Source: Microbispora siamensis
GTDB lineage: Bacteria; Actinomycetota; Actinomycetes; Streptosporangiales; Streptosporangiaceae
Direction: 5' to 3'
Assembly: GCF_016863095.1 (NCBI RefSeq)
Contig: NZ_BOOF01000001.1
Location: 186,001 to 250,000, forward strand
DNA length: 64,000 bases
The number at the start of each line of letters is the position of its first letter. The first letter of the stretch is position 1. This document shows positions 8,172 to 16,892 of this stretch, one piece after another. The position numbers and the translations under genes are program-made. The notes beneath the pieces were generated by a model. That model was not told where the DNA came from. It was given only the letters and a program-made list of their open reading frames with translations, and searched no databases.

Positions 8172-9369
8172 ACCCACGTCCACAGCCGGCACGCCCGTGC
8201 CGGAGACGCCCACGGCCGGCACATCCATTCCCAGCGCGTCCACGCGGGGGAAGCCCACGCGTGGCGCGTTCCGGCCCCTCCGGGCCGCGCTGTGTTTCGG
8301 GGCGCGGCCCCTGCGGGCCGCGCTGTGGCTCGCGGTGCTCGCGGTGGCGGTCGCGGTGCCCTTCTACCTGGAGGGGTTCTGGCTGCAGGCGGGGCTGTTC
8401 GCGATGTCGGCGGCGATCGGCGCCATCGGGATCAACCTGCTGACCGGGGCGACCGGGCAGCTGTCCCTGGGGCACGCCTTCTTCCTCGCGGTCGGGGCGT
8501 ACTCCTACGTATCCCTGTCGTCGGACCTGGGGCTGCCGACGCCGCTCGCGGCCGTGGCCGCGGTGATCGTCGCGGGCGTGTCCGGTGGCCTGTTCAGCCC
8601 GATCGCGGGCCGCCTCAAGGGCGCCTACCTGGGCATCGCCACGCTCGCCCTGATCTTCGTCGGCCAGCACATCCTGTTCAACGCCGAGCCGGTGACCGGC
8701 GGCTTCAACGGACGGCCGGTGCCGCCGATGGAGCTGTTCGGTCTCGTCTTCGCCGACACCCCGGAGCTGGTGGTTCTGAACGTGCCGTTCGGCTCGCTCG
8801 AACGGCTGTGGTTCCTCGGGATCGCGCTGCTCGCGGGCGCGGCGGTGTTCGCCAGGGGCGTGCTGCGCGGCCGTCCCGGCCTGGCGATGAACACGATCAG
8901 GGACCACGAGATCGCCGCGGGGGTCATGGGCGTCCCGGTCGCCCGCTACCGCGCGGGCGTGTTCGTCCTGTCGTCCATGTACGGCGGGCTCGCCGGGGTG
9001 CTGGTCGCCCTGGTCTTCCAGCAGGTCGTGCCGGACTACTTCGGCATGCTGCTGTCGCTCGACTACCTCGCGACGATCGTGATCGGCGGCCTGGGATCGG
9101 TCGCCGGGGCGGTCGTCGGGGCCGCGTTCGTCTCCCTGCTCCCCCAGCTGCTCACGCGCTACAGCGACGCCCTGCCGCTGGTGGCCGAGCCGGGTTCCGG
9201 CGGGGTCTCCCCCGCCGAGGCCGCGCGGATTCTCTACGGCGCCGCCGTCGTCGCGGTGGTGCTGTTCCTGCCCGGCGGTCTGGTCGGGCTTGCCACGCGG
9301 CTCGGCCGCGTACGACTCAAGGAGCTCAGATGGGCAAAATCGGCACCCGCGCCGGCGTCGCGGCGTTAG
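8164..9369 (+). CDS. livM: ABC transporter permease, LivM type
   Basis: 401 residues. After a 50-residue Thr/Pro/Ala-rich cytoplasmic extension that contains a duplicated RPLRAAL motif, about nine membrane segments follow. GINLLTGATGQLSLGHAFFLAVGAYS is the LivM hallmark, and MNTIRDHEIAAGVMGVPVARYR is the ATPase-coupling loop. GTG 8164 overlaps livH by 8 bp, and its own end overlaps the binding-protein gene by 40 bp. It completes the permease pair of this liv-type importer. Confidence 0.92.
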   Translation: MSEPTSTAGTPVPETPTAGTSIPSASTRGKPTRGAFRPLRAALCFGARPLRAALWLAVLAVAVAVPFYLEGFWLQAGLFAMSAAIGAIGINLLTGATGQLSLGHAFFLAVGAYSYVSLSSDLGLPTPLAAVAAVIVAGVSGGLFSPIAGRLKGAYLGIATLALIFVGQHILFNAEPVTGGFNGRPVPPMELFGLVFADTPELVVLNVPFGSLERLWFLGIALLAGAAVFARGVLRGRPGLAMNTIRDHEIAAGVMGVPVARYRAGVFVLSSMYGGLAGVLVALVFQQVVPDYFGMLLSLDYLATIVIGGLGSVAGAVVGAAFVSLLPQLLTRYSDALPLVAEPGSGGVSPAEAARILYGAAVVAVVLFLPGGLVGLATRLGRVRLKELRWAKSAPAPASRR

Positions 9370-10607
9370 CCCTGTTGTCCCTTGCCGTCACCTCGTGCGG
9401 TAGTGGGAAGGCCACGGGCGGCGGCGGTGGCGGAGACGCCGGGGCGGCGAACGTCGACGGGGTCAAGACCGGCCCCGGCGTCACGGCCACCACGATCACC
9501 GTGAGCGCGCTCACCGACCTGACCGGTCCGTACGCGTCGTTCGGCAAGAGCCAGACGCAGGCGCAGCAGCTGTACTTCGACCAGGTCAACGCCGGCGGCG
9601 GGGTCTGCGGCCGGAAGTACGAGCTGGTGGTGCGCGACCACGGCTACGACACGCAGAAGGCGGTGGCGGCCTACACCGAGATCGCGCCCAAGTCGGCGGC
9701 GATCGTGCAGTTCATCGGTTCCCCGATGATCACGGCGCTGAAGCAGCGAATCGACGGCGACAAGCTGCTCACGATCCCGATGGCGTGGGCGACCACGCTG
9801 CTCGGCAGCCGGGCCATCCAGGTGACCGGCACGACGTACGACGTGGACATGATCAACGCCGTCGAGTTCCTCACGAAGGAGAAGGGGATCAAGTCCGGCG
9901 ACAAGATCGGGCACCTGTACTTCGAGGGCGACTACGGCGAGAGCTCGCTCAACGGCTCGAAGTACGCCGCGGACAAGCTCGGCCTGCAGATCGTCGAGCA
10001 GAAGATCAAGGCGACCGACCAGGACATGAGCGCCCAGGTGGCGGCGTTCAAGGCGGCCGGGGTGAAGGCCGTGCTCGTCTCCGTGGGGCCCCGGCAGACG
10101 GCCTCGCTGGTCGGCGTGTCCCTGGCCAAGGGCATGGACGTGCCGTTCGTCGGCAGCAACTCGGCCTACGCTCCGCAGCTTCTCGCGACCCCGGCCGGGC
10201 CGGCCCTGCTGAAGGACTTCTACTACGTCTCGGCGGGGACGCCGGTCAGCGCGCAGAACCCGGGGATGCAGAAGCTGGTGGCCGACTACCAGGCGAAGTA
10301 TCCGGGGGAGACGCTCGACAGCGGCGTGCCCACCGGCTGGAGCGCGGCGATGATCGTGGATGAGGCGATGAAGAAGGCGTGCGAGGCCAAGGACCTCACC
10401 CGGGAGGGCGTGCTGAACGCGCACCGCTCGCAGTCGAACTTCGGCGGCGACTTCGGCACGCCGATGAACTTCACGTTCTTCGACAAGCCCGCCTCCCGGT
10501 CGTCGTACGTGCTCAAGCCCGACAAGGCGGCGCTCGGCGGCGCGGTCGTCTTCAGGGAGGCGGAGGTCTCCGAGCTGGCGAAGGACTACCCGGTGCCGGT
10601 GGGCTGA
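9330..10607 (+). CDS. ABC transporter substrate-binding lipoprotein (LivK-like)
   Basis: 425 residues. Lipobox VTSC with Cys23, Gly-rich linker, then Peripla_BP_6 fold: ITVSALTDLTGPYASFGKSQ, YFDQVNAGGGVCGRKYEL. ATG 9330 has AAGGAG 6 bases upstream and starts inside livM. It is the last transporter gene of the operon and captures the ligand outside the cell. It is clearly diverged from the livK at 1045, which suggests a different substrate; the acyl-CoA dehydrogenase behind it hints at a carboxylic or acyl ligand. Confidence 0.88.
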   Translation: MGKIGTRAGVAALALLSLAVTSCGSGKATGGGGGGDAGAANVDGVKTGPGVTATTITVSALTDLTGPYASFGKSQTQAQQLYFDQVNAGGGVCGRKYELVVRDHGYDTQKAVAAYTEIAPKSAAIVQFIGSPMITALKQRIDGDKLLTIPMAWATTLLGSRAIQVTGTTYDVDMINAVEFLTKEKGIKSGDKIGHLYFEGDYGESSLNGSKYAADKLGLQIVEQKIKATDQDMSAQVAAFKAAGVKAVLVSVGPRQTASLVGVSLAKGMDVPFVGSNSAYAPQLLATPAGPALLKDFYYVSAGTPVSAQNPGMQKLVADYQAKYPGETLDSGVPTGWSAAMIVDEAMKKACEAKDLTREGVLNAHRSQSNFGGDFGTPMNFTFFDKPASRSSYVLKPDKAALGGAVVFREAEVSELAKDYPVPVG

Positions 10608-10652
10608 CGCGGACAGGCCCGTGCCCGCGCCACGGAGGTTGGTTACTCGCTA

Positions 10653-10664
10653 GTATCCCGATAC
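10653..10664. promoter_or_regulatory. Palindrome upstream of acyl-CoA dehydrogenase
   Basis: GTATC-CC-GATAC, a perfect 12-bp inverted repeat, framed by TTACTCG and CGAATAA, in the only AT-containing stretch of the 79-bp gap before the acyl-CoA dehydrogenase start. Candidate operator/promoter element. Confidence 0.35.
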
Positions 10665-10686
10665 CGAATAATCGTCTGGAGAATCG

Positions 10687-11832
10687 ATGCGACGCACCAT
10701 CTACGGCGAGGACCACGAGGCCTTCCGCGACTCCGTGCGGCAGTTCGTGATCCGCTCGGTCGCCCCGAGGGCCGAGGAGTTCATCGAGCGCCGGCTGATC
10801 GACCGCGAGGTGTGGCGGGAGGCCGGCCGGCAGGGATTCCTCGGCCTTGAGGTTCCCGAGGAGTACGACGGCGCGGCCGCGGGCGACTACCGCTTCAACG
10901 CCGTGCTCACCGAGGAGCTCGCCGGGGTGGGCATGGCTCTGGCGTCCAGTTTCAGCATCCACTTCGACGTGGTCGCGCCCTACCTGGTGGAGCTGACGAC
11001 GGACGAGCAGAAGAAGCGCTGGCTGCCGCCGTTCTGCTCGGGAGAAATGATTACCGCGATCGGCATGACCGAGCCGAGCGGCGGGTCGGACCTGGCGGCG
11101 CTGCGCACCACCGCCGTCAGGGACGGCTCCGACTGGATCGTCGACGGCTCCAAGACGTTCATCACCAACGGCTACCAGGCCGACCTCGTCGTGGTGGCGG
11201 CCCGGACCAGCCCGGAGAAGCGGGCCAAGGGCATCACGCTGTTCGCGGTCGAGGAGGGCATGCCCGGCTTCCATCGCGGGCGCAAGCTGGACAAGGTCGG
11301 CCAGCCGGAGGCCGACACGGCCGAGCTGTTCTTCGAGGGTGTGCGGGTGCCGGCCGGCAACGTGATCGGCGAGGTGGACCGGGGGTTCGTCGCGATGATG
11401 GAACGACTCCCCCAGGAACGGCTCGGCAGCGCCGTCACCAACATCTCCCACGCCGCCGCCGTGCTCGCCGAGACCCTGTCGTACGTGAAGGAGCGCAAGG
11501 CGTTCGGCCAGGCGATCGGCAGCTTCCAGTACAACAAGTTCACCCTCGCCGATCTGGTGACGAAGGTGGAGGTGACCCGGGCGTACGTCGACCAGTGCGT
11601 GGCCGCCCACGCCGACGGAGAGCTGACGGCGGTCGACGCGGCCAAGGCCAAGATGTGGACCGCCGAGGTGCAGAACCAGGTGATCGACGCCTGCGTGCAG
11701 CTCTACGGCGGCTACGGCTACATGAGGGAGTACCGCGTGGCACGGGCCTGGATGGACGCCCGGGTGACCCGGATCTGGGCGGGGTCCAACGAGATCATGC
11801 GCGAGATCGTCGGCCGGGACCTCGGCTTGTGA
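10687..11832 (+). CDS. Acyl-CoA dehydrogenase (long-chain-type active site)
   Basis: 381 residues, a full acyl-CoA dehydrogenase. AIGMTEPSGGSDLA is the FAD/substrate loop, RKAFGQAIGSFQYNKF the FAD-binding helix region, and QLYGGYGYMREY and IWAGSNEIMREIVGRD form the C-terminus. The usual catalytic Glu position in the last motif is Ala-Gly (WAGSNEI), as in LCAD and isovaleryl-CoA dehydrogenase. The base is therefore probably Glu244 in LPQERLG, matching LCAD. It oxidises an acyl-CoA to the 2-enoyl-CoA with FAD, passing electrons to ETF. It follows the liv-type operon and overlaps the thioesterase gene by 4 bp. Confidence 0.92.
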   Translation: MRRTIYGEDHEAFRDSVRQFVIRSVAPRAEEFIERRLIDREVWREAGRQGFLGLEVPEEYDGAAAGDYRFNAVLTEELAGVGMALASSFSIHFDVVAPYLVELTTDEQKKRWLPPFCSGEMITAIGMTEPSGGSDLAALRTTAVRDGSDWIVDGSKTFITNGYQADLVVVAARTSPEKRAKGITLFAVEEGMPGFHRGRKLDKVGQPEADTAELFFEGVRVPAGNVIGEVDRGFVAMMERLPQERLGSAVTNISHAAAVLAETLSYVKERKAFGQAIGSFQYNKFTLADLVTKVEVTRAYVDQCVAAHADGELTAVDAAKAKMWTAEVQNQVIDACVQLYGGYGYMREYRVARAWMDARVTRIWAGSNEIMREIVGRDLGL

Positions 11833-12266
11833 ACGGGCCTGTGAAGAACCGGGAAGCCTATCCGCACTGGCGGGACGTGCCCACCCGCTGGAAGGACAAC
11901 GACGTCTACGGGCACGTCAACAACGTCGTGCACTACTCCCTGATGGACACCGTGATCAACACCTGGCTGATCGAGGAGGCCGGCCTGGACATCCACGAGG
12001 GCCCGGCGATCGGGTTGTGCGTGGAGTCGCGCTGCTCCTACCGGGCCTCGGTGTCCTTCCCGCAGGTGATCAGCGTGGGCCTGCGGATCGGTCACCTGGG
12101 CCGGTCCAGCGTCCGCTACGAGCTCGGCCTGTTCGCCGGGGACACGCTGGTCGCCGAGGGAGATTTCACCCACGTCTTCGTGGACCGGCACACCCGCCGC
12201 CCGGTGGAGATCGGCCCGCCCCTGCGCCCCGCCATGGAACGCCTCCTCTCCCCTCCCCCCGTTTAG
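11829..12266 (+). CDS. Hotdog-fold acyl-CoA thioesterase (4HBT family)
   Basis: 145 residues from GTG 11829, which overlaps the dehydrogenase stop. TRWKDNDVYGHVNNVVHYSLMD holds the 4-hydroxybenzoyl-CoA thioesterase/YbgC-type catalytic Asp and the GHVNN motif. It probably hydrolyses an acyl-CoA produced or used by the dehydrogenase. The 3' end runs to within 5 bp of the convergent next gene. Confidence 0.85.
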   Translation: MNGPVKNREAYPHWRDVPTRWKDNDVYGHVNNVVHYSLMDTVINTWLIEEAGLDIHEGPAIGLCVESRCSYRASVSFPQVISVGLRIGHLGRSSVRYELGLFAGDTLVAEGDFTHVFVDRHTRRPVEIGPPLRPAMERLLSPPPV

Positions 12267-12271
12267 TGGTT

Positions 12272-12880
12272 TCAGCGCCCGTGGACGTTGACGGCCACGC
12301 CGCTCAGATGGTCCTCCTGGACGATGTCCAGCAGGGTGTTCGCCACGTCCGCCCGGGTCAGGGAACGCGGTTTGGCCGCCAAGTCGCGGCGGATCACGAC
12401 CGCCCCGGTGGCGGGCCGGTCGGTGAGCCGGGTCAGCCGGACGATGGTCCAGTCCAGATCGCCGGCGCTCACGGCCCGCTCCAGCTCGCGGGCGTCGGCA
12501 TACTGGGTGGCCAGCAGGCGGCGCAGCAGCCACAGGACCAGGACCGGCCTGCGGGCGACGATCGGGTAGGGGGTGGTGACGACCAGGCGACGGACCCCGG
12601 TCTCGGTCATGGCCTGCATGATGGTGCGGGTGGCCTCGGCCGCGCGGTGCGGATCGCCGCTGTCGCCGCCGTTGATGATGGAGATCACCGCGTCCGCGCC
12701 GGTCACGGCCGCACGCATCTTCTCCGGGTCGCGGCCGTCGCCTTCGACGACGACGTGCGGCCGCGCCTCCAGGGCGGCGGCGTTGCGGGTGAAGGCGGTG
12801 ACCCGGTGGCCGCGGCGCAGCGCCTCGGCCAGGACGTGGCGGCCGGTGCGGCCGGTCGAGCCGATGAGAGTGAGGTTCAC
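12272..12880 (-). CDS. NAD(P)-binding NmrA/SDR-like protein
   Basis: 202 residues. Starts with the Rossmann motif LTLIGSTGRTGRHVLAEAL (GxxGxxG), then VVVEGDGRDPEKM and AVISIINGG, typical of atypical SDR / NmrA-like NAD(P)H-binding proteins. The YxxxK catalytic pair is missing (YADARELE stands near that position), so it may be a redox sensor or a divergent reductase. GTG 12880 with GGTGGAG upstream is preferred over a longer frame beginning at 12997. Substrate unknown. Confidence 0.75.
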   Translation of the reverse strand: MNLTLIGSTGRTGRHVLAEALRRGHRVTAFTRNAAALEARPHVVVEGDGRDPEKMRAAVTGADAVISIINGGDSGDPHRAAEATRTIMQAMTETGVRRLVVTTPYPIVARRPVLVLWLLRRLLATQYADARELERAVSAGDLDWTIVRLTRLTDRPATGAVVIRRDLAAKPRSLTRADVANTLLDIVQEDHLSGVAVNVHGR

Positions 12881-13027
12881 GGCTCCACCGTCCGGGTGAT
12901 CGAGTCGACGCGGCCTGTGGCCGTGTCCGCATGTTCGAGTGGGGTTCCCATGACCGGCAATCGTCGTCCAGCCGGAGTTCGGCGGCGTCCCTCCCACGGA
13001 GTCATCTGCCGCTACCCCACCGGGATC

Positions 13028-13046
13028 AGCCCGGCCGGGCCGGGCT
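13028..13046. terminator. Inverted repeat downstream of ABC exporter operon
   Basis: Nine-base G+C-only arms around one base (13028-13036 with 13038-13046), 34 bases past the stop of the minus-strand exporter gene. Possible terminator; effective loop would be larger than drawn. Confidence 0.45.
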
Positions 13047-13079
13047 AAGTCGCCGGGAGTAGCCGGCGACGGCAGGAGG

Positions 13080-14951
13080 TCAGGCGAGGCTGTCGAGCCA
13101 GGCGCGGTGGAGGCGGGCGAACCGGCCTGAGCCGGCGATCAGGTGGTCCGGCGGGCCGTCCTCCACGATCCGGCCGTGCTCCATGACGAGCACCCGGTCG
13201 GCGATCTCGACGGTGGACAGGCGGTGGGCGATGATCAGCGCGGTCCGGTCGGAGAGGATCGTCCGCAGCGCCCGCTGCACGAGGCGCTCGCTGGGCACGT
13301 CGAGGCTGGAGGTGGCCTCGTCCAGGATCAGCACGGCGGGGTCGGCGAGGAACGCCCGGGCGAACGCGACGAGCTGCCGCTGCCCCGCCGACATGCGGCC
13401 GCCGCGCTTGCCGACCTGGGTCTCGTACCCGTCGGGGAGCGCGGAGACGAACGTGTGGGCGCCGATGGCCTCGGCGGCCCGCTCGATCTCCGAATCCGGC
13501 GCGCCGGGCCGCCCGAACCGCACGTTGTCGGCGATCGTCCCGCTGAACAGGTAGTTCTCCTGGGTGACCATCACCACGTGGCGGCGCAGGGTGTCCTCGT
13601 CCAGGTCGCGCAGGTCCACGCCGTCGAGCAGCACCCGCCCGGCGACCGGGTCGTGGAACCGGGCGATGAGCTTGGCCAGCGTGGTCTTGCCCGCGCCCGT
13701 GGTGCCGACGACGGCCACGGTCTGCCCGGCGGGAATCTCCAGGTCGAGCAGCGGCAGCACCGGCGGGCCCTCGGCGTAGGCGAACCTGACGCCCTCGAAG
13801 CGCAACGCCCCGGCGGCGCGCGGCAGCGGCACCGGGCGGTGGGGCTCGGCCACCGAGGGCCGCTCCTCCAGCACGCCCGACAGCTTCTCCAGCGCCGCCC
13901 CCGCCGACTGCAGGGCGTTGTAGAACTGACTGATCTCCTGCATCGGCTCGTAGAACTGGCGCAGGTAGAGCAGGAACGCCGCGAGCACACCGACCGTGAC
14001 CGTGCCGCGCAGCGCGAGCAGGCCGCCGTACAGCAGGACGGCGGCGACGGTGACGTTGCCGATCAGCTTGATGCCGGGCATGAACACGGCGACCAGGCGC
14101 ATGCCCCGCGTGTTGGCGGCGCGGTAGTCCGTGTTGAGCCGTTCGAAGATCTCCTGGTTGCGCGGCTCCCGCCGGAACGCCTGCACCGCGCGGATGCCGG
14201 TCATCGACTCCACGAAGTGGACGATGACCAGCGCGACCGCCTCCCGCGTACGGCGGTAGGCGACGCTCGACTGGCGGCGGAACCACCGGGTGAACAGCAG
14301 CAGGACCGGCAGCGGCAGCAGCGCCACCAGGCCGAGGCGCACGTCGAGCACGAGCAGCATCACCGCGGTGCCGCACAACGTGAGCACGGCCGTGACCAGG
14401 CCGTCGAAACCGGAGTCGAGCAGTTCCGCGATGGCGTCCACGTCGGAGGTGAGCCGGGAGATGACCCGCCCTGAGGTGTACCTCTCGTGGAACGACAGCG
14501 ACAGGCGCTGGAAGTGGTCGAAGACCCGGCGGCGCAGCTCCAGCAGGATGTCCTGGCCGATCCGGCCCGACATCTGCAGGAACGCCTGCCGGGTGAGCGC
14601 CTGGGTGAGCGCGGCGCCCAGCACCGCGCCGACGATCGCGAGCAGCGTCCCCGCGCCCTGCCCGCGCAGCATGGGCGGGATGCCGTCGTCGATGCCCGCC
14701 TTCACCAGGTACGGCAGGGCCAGCCCGGCGGCGTTGGACACCACGATGACCGCGGTGAGCACGGCGATGGCCCGGCGGTGCGGGCGCAGCAGGTCGCCCA
14801 GCAGGCGGCGCGACCGGGTGCGCAGCAGCACGGAGACGCGCTCGGAGATCTCGTCGCGGTTCTCCGCGGCGACCCCGCGCCACACTGTCTCTCCCGCGTC
14901 GCCTCCGGCTCGCTCGGTGTCACCCCCGCCGTCAGCGGTCCCTTGGGTCAT
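13080..14951 (-). CDS. ABC exporter half-transporter, catalytically canonical ATPase site
   Basis: 623 residues: N-terminal six-helix exporter domain, then ATPase with Walker A GTTGAGKTT, signature MSAGQRQLVAFARAFL (a weakened LSGGQ), Walker B with catalytic Glu ILDEATSSLD and H-loop AHRLST. ATG 14951 overlaps the stop of the upstream exporter gene (14948) as ATGA. With that gene, which has Asp instead of the catalytic Glu, it fits a heterodimeric exporter with one degenerate nucleotide site. Substrate unknown (drug, lipid or peptide). Confidence 0.92.
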   Translation of the reverse strand: MTQGTADGGGDTERAGGDAGETVWRGVAAENRDEISERVSVLLRTRSRRLLGDLLRPHRRAIAVLTAVIVVSNAAGLALPYLVKAGIDDGIPPMLRGQGAGTLLAIVGAVLGAALTQALTRQAFLQMSGRIGQDILLELRRRVFDHFQRLSLSFHERYTSGRVISRLTSDVDAIAELLDSGFDGLVTAVLTLCGTAVMLLVLDVRLGLVALLPLPVLLLFTRWFRRQSSVAYRRTREAVALVIVHFVESMTGIRAVQAFRREPRNQEIFERLNTDYRAANTRGMRLVAVFMPGIKLIGNVTVAAVLLYGGLLALRGTVTVGVLAAFLLYLRQFYEPMQEISQFYNALQSAGAALEKLSGVLEERPSVAEPHRPVPLPRAAGALRFEGVRFAYAEGPPVLPLLDLEIPAGQTVAVVGTTGAGKTTLAKLIARFHDPVAGRVLLDGVDLRDLDEDTLRRHVVMVTQENYLFSGTIADNVRFGRPGAPDSEIERAAEAIGAHTFVSALPDGYETQVGKRGGRMSAGQRQLVAFARAFLADPAVLILDEATSSLDVPSERLVQRALRTILSDRTALIIAHRLSTVEIADRVLVMEHGRIVEDGPPDHLIAGSGRFARLHRAWLDSLA

Positions 14952-16744
14952 CGCATCGAGCCTTCGGGGTCGAGGTCGGCGTCCTGGGCGAGCAGTTCGC
15001 GATACTCCGGCACGGCCGACAGCAGGTCGCCGTGGCGGCCGACGTGGGTGACGGTGCCGTCGCGCAGCAGCGCCACCCGGTCGGCCAGCAGCACGGTCGA
15101 GGCGCGGTGCGCCACGACGATGCCGGTGGCCTCGGCGAGCACCCGCCGCAGCGCCTCCTCGACCAGCGCCTCGGTCTCCACGTCGAGAGCCGAGAGGGTG
15201 TCGTCGAGGACGAGCACCCGCGGCCTGCCGAGGATCGCCCTGGCCAGCGCGAGCCGCTGCCGCTGACCGCCCGACAGCGACATCCCCTGCTCCCCGATGC
15301 GGGTGTCGAGCCCCCACGGCAGGTCGTAGGCGAACGTCGCCTGCGCGATCTCCAGTGCCTGCCTGATCTCCTCCTCGGTGGCGTGCCCGTGGCCGAGTGT
15401 CACGTTCTCGCGGACGCTCATCGAGAAGAGCGTCGGCTCCTCGAACGCGGTGGCGACCACCGAGCGCAGCGAGGTCAGCGACAGGTCCCGCACGTCGTGC
15501 CCGTCCACGGTGACGCGGCCCGCGGTGACGTCGAGCAGGCGGGGCACGAGCGCGGTGAGCGTCGTCTTGCCCGACCCGGTGGCCCCCACGAGGGCGACGG
15601 TCTCCCCCGGCCGCACCTCCAGCCACACGTCGCGCAGCACCGGCCGTTCGGCGCCGGGGAAGCGGAACCCGGCGCCCTCGAAGCGTACGTGGCCGCGCGG
15701 GCGCTCGATGACGGCCGGGCCGCCGCTGATCGCGGGCACCGTGTCGAGCACCTCGACCACCCGGTCGGCCGAGGTCATGGCCTCCTGGCCCATGGCGAGG
15801 ATGTAGCCGAGCGAGGCGACCGGCCAGACGAGCTGGAGGACCAGCGTGGTGAAGGCGACCAGGGTGCCGAGCGTCAGCGCGCCGGCGCCGACCGCGATCG
15901 CGCCGAGCAGCAGGACCAGGGCGAGCGTGACGTTCGGCACGACTTCGAGGAAGGTGAAGAACCGGGAGGCCAGCCGCACCTTCGCCAGCGAGGTGCGGCG
16001 GATCTCGCGGGCGGCGGCAGCGAAGTTCGCGAAGACGTGCTCACGCCGCCCGAACGCCTTGACCGTGCGGATCCCCACGGCCGACTCCTCGACCAGCGTG
16101 GCGAGGTCGCCCTGCTGGTCCTGCACCTGCCGGGAGATGACGATGTAGCGCCGCTCGAACCGCAGCGACAGGACCACGACAGGGACGGCGGAGACGGCGA
16201 CGAGCAGGCCCAGCGGCCAGTACATCCGCAGGAGCACCACGGTGACCGCAGTGAGTTGCAGGATGTTCATGATCAGGAACAGCACGCCGAAGCCGAGGAA
16301 CCTGCGGATCGTCGACAGGTCGGTCGTCGCCCTGGACAGCAGCTGGCCCGACTGCCATCCGTCGTGGAAGCTCATCGGCAGCCGCTGGAGGTGGCGGTAG
16401 AGGTCGTCGCGGATCGCGGTCTCGAGGCCGAGGACCGGCCCGGCCTGGGACCAGCGGCGGACGAACGTGAGGACCGCCTCGGCGATGCCGAGGCCGAGGG
16501 CCAGCAGCCCGAGCGGAACCAGCCCCCCGAGGTCCCCGTGGGCCACCGGGCCGTCGATGATCTCCTTGCTCACCAGCGGGATCACCGTGCCCGCGGCGAT
16601 CCCGAGCAGCGCGGCGAGCCAGGACACCACCAGGCTGGGCACGTACGGGCGCAGGTAGGACCGCAACCGCCACAGCGAGCGCCACGACGACCGGCGGACA
16701 GTGTCGTCCCTTGCGTCGGGCCCGGGTTCCTGAGGGGAGTCCAT
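14948..16744 (-). CDS. ABC exporter half-transporter, degenerate ATPase site
   Basis: About 598 residues from ATG 16744 (ATG 16801 is an in-frame alternative; neither has ideal ribosome-binding spacing). Six-helix membrane domain, Walker A GATGSGKTT, intact [16 protein letters not shown], but Walker B is VLVLDDTLSALD with Asp at the catalytic Glu position; H-loop AHRAST. This pattern, together with MSAGQ in the partner, is what heterodimeric type-IV exporters such as TmrAB or BmrCD show: one hydrolytic and one non-hydrolytic site. First gene of the two-gene operon. Confidence 0.9.
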   Translation of the reverse strand: MDSPQEPGPDARDDTVRRSSWRSLWRLRSYLRPYVPSLVVSWLAALLGIAAGTVIPLVSKEIIDGPVAHGDLGGLVPLGLLALGLGIAEAVLTFVRRWSQAGPVLGLETAIRDDLYRHLQRLPMSFHDGWQSGQLLSRATTDLSTIRRFLGFGVLFLIMNILQLTAVTVVLLRMYWPLGLLVAVSAVPVVVLSLRFERRYIVISRQVQDQQGDLATLVEESAVGIRTVKAFGRREHVFANFAAAAREIRRTSLAKVRLASRFFTFLEVVPNVTLALVLLLGAIAVGAGALTLGTLVAFTTLVLQLVWPVASLGYILAMGQEAMTSADRVVEVLDTVPAISGGPAVIERPRGHVRFEGAGFRFPGAERPVLRDVWLEVRPGETVALVGATGSGKTTLTALVPRLLDVTAGRVTVDGHDVRDLSLTSLRSVVATAFEEPTLFSMSVRENVTLGHGHATEEEIRQALEIAQATFAYDLPWGLDTRIGEQGMSLSGGQRQRLALARAILGRPRVLVLDDTLSALDVETEALVEEALRRVLAEATGIVVAHRASTVLLADRVALLRDGTVTHVGRHGDLLSAVPEYRELLAQDADLDPEGSMR

Positions 16745-16892
16745 CAACGGGCGCAGCGCTCCTCCGGCGTCTGACAGGAAAGGTCGACTCGCTCCTGCCA
16801 TGCTCCGTCGAAGGGCGCCGCGCCTTCAAGGGGTTTTCCCCCTCCGCCGGGTGTCCCAGGCCGCGAGGCCCGGGAGAACCCGGCCGCCGGGG

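Noticed and set aside
8292..9329. Upstream extension of the livK-like frame inside livM
   Set aside because: The part before ATG 9330 is a shadow of livM and has arginine-rich, non-homologous sequence; the signal peptide starts at 9330.
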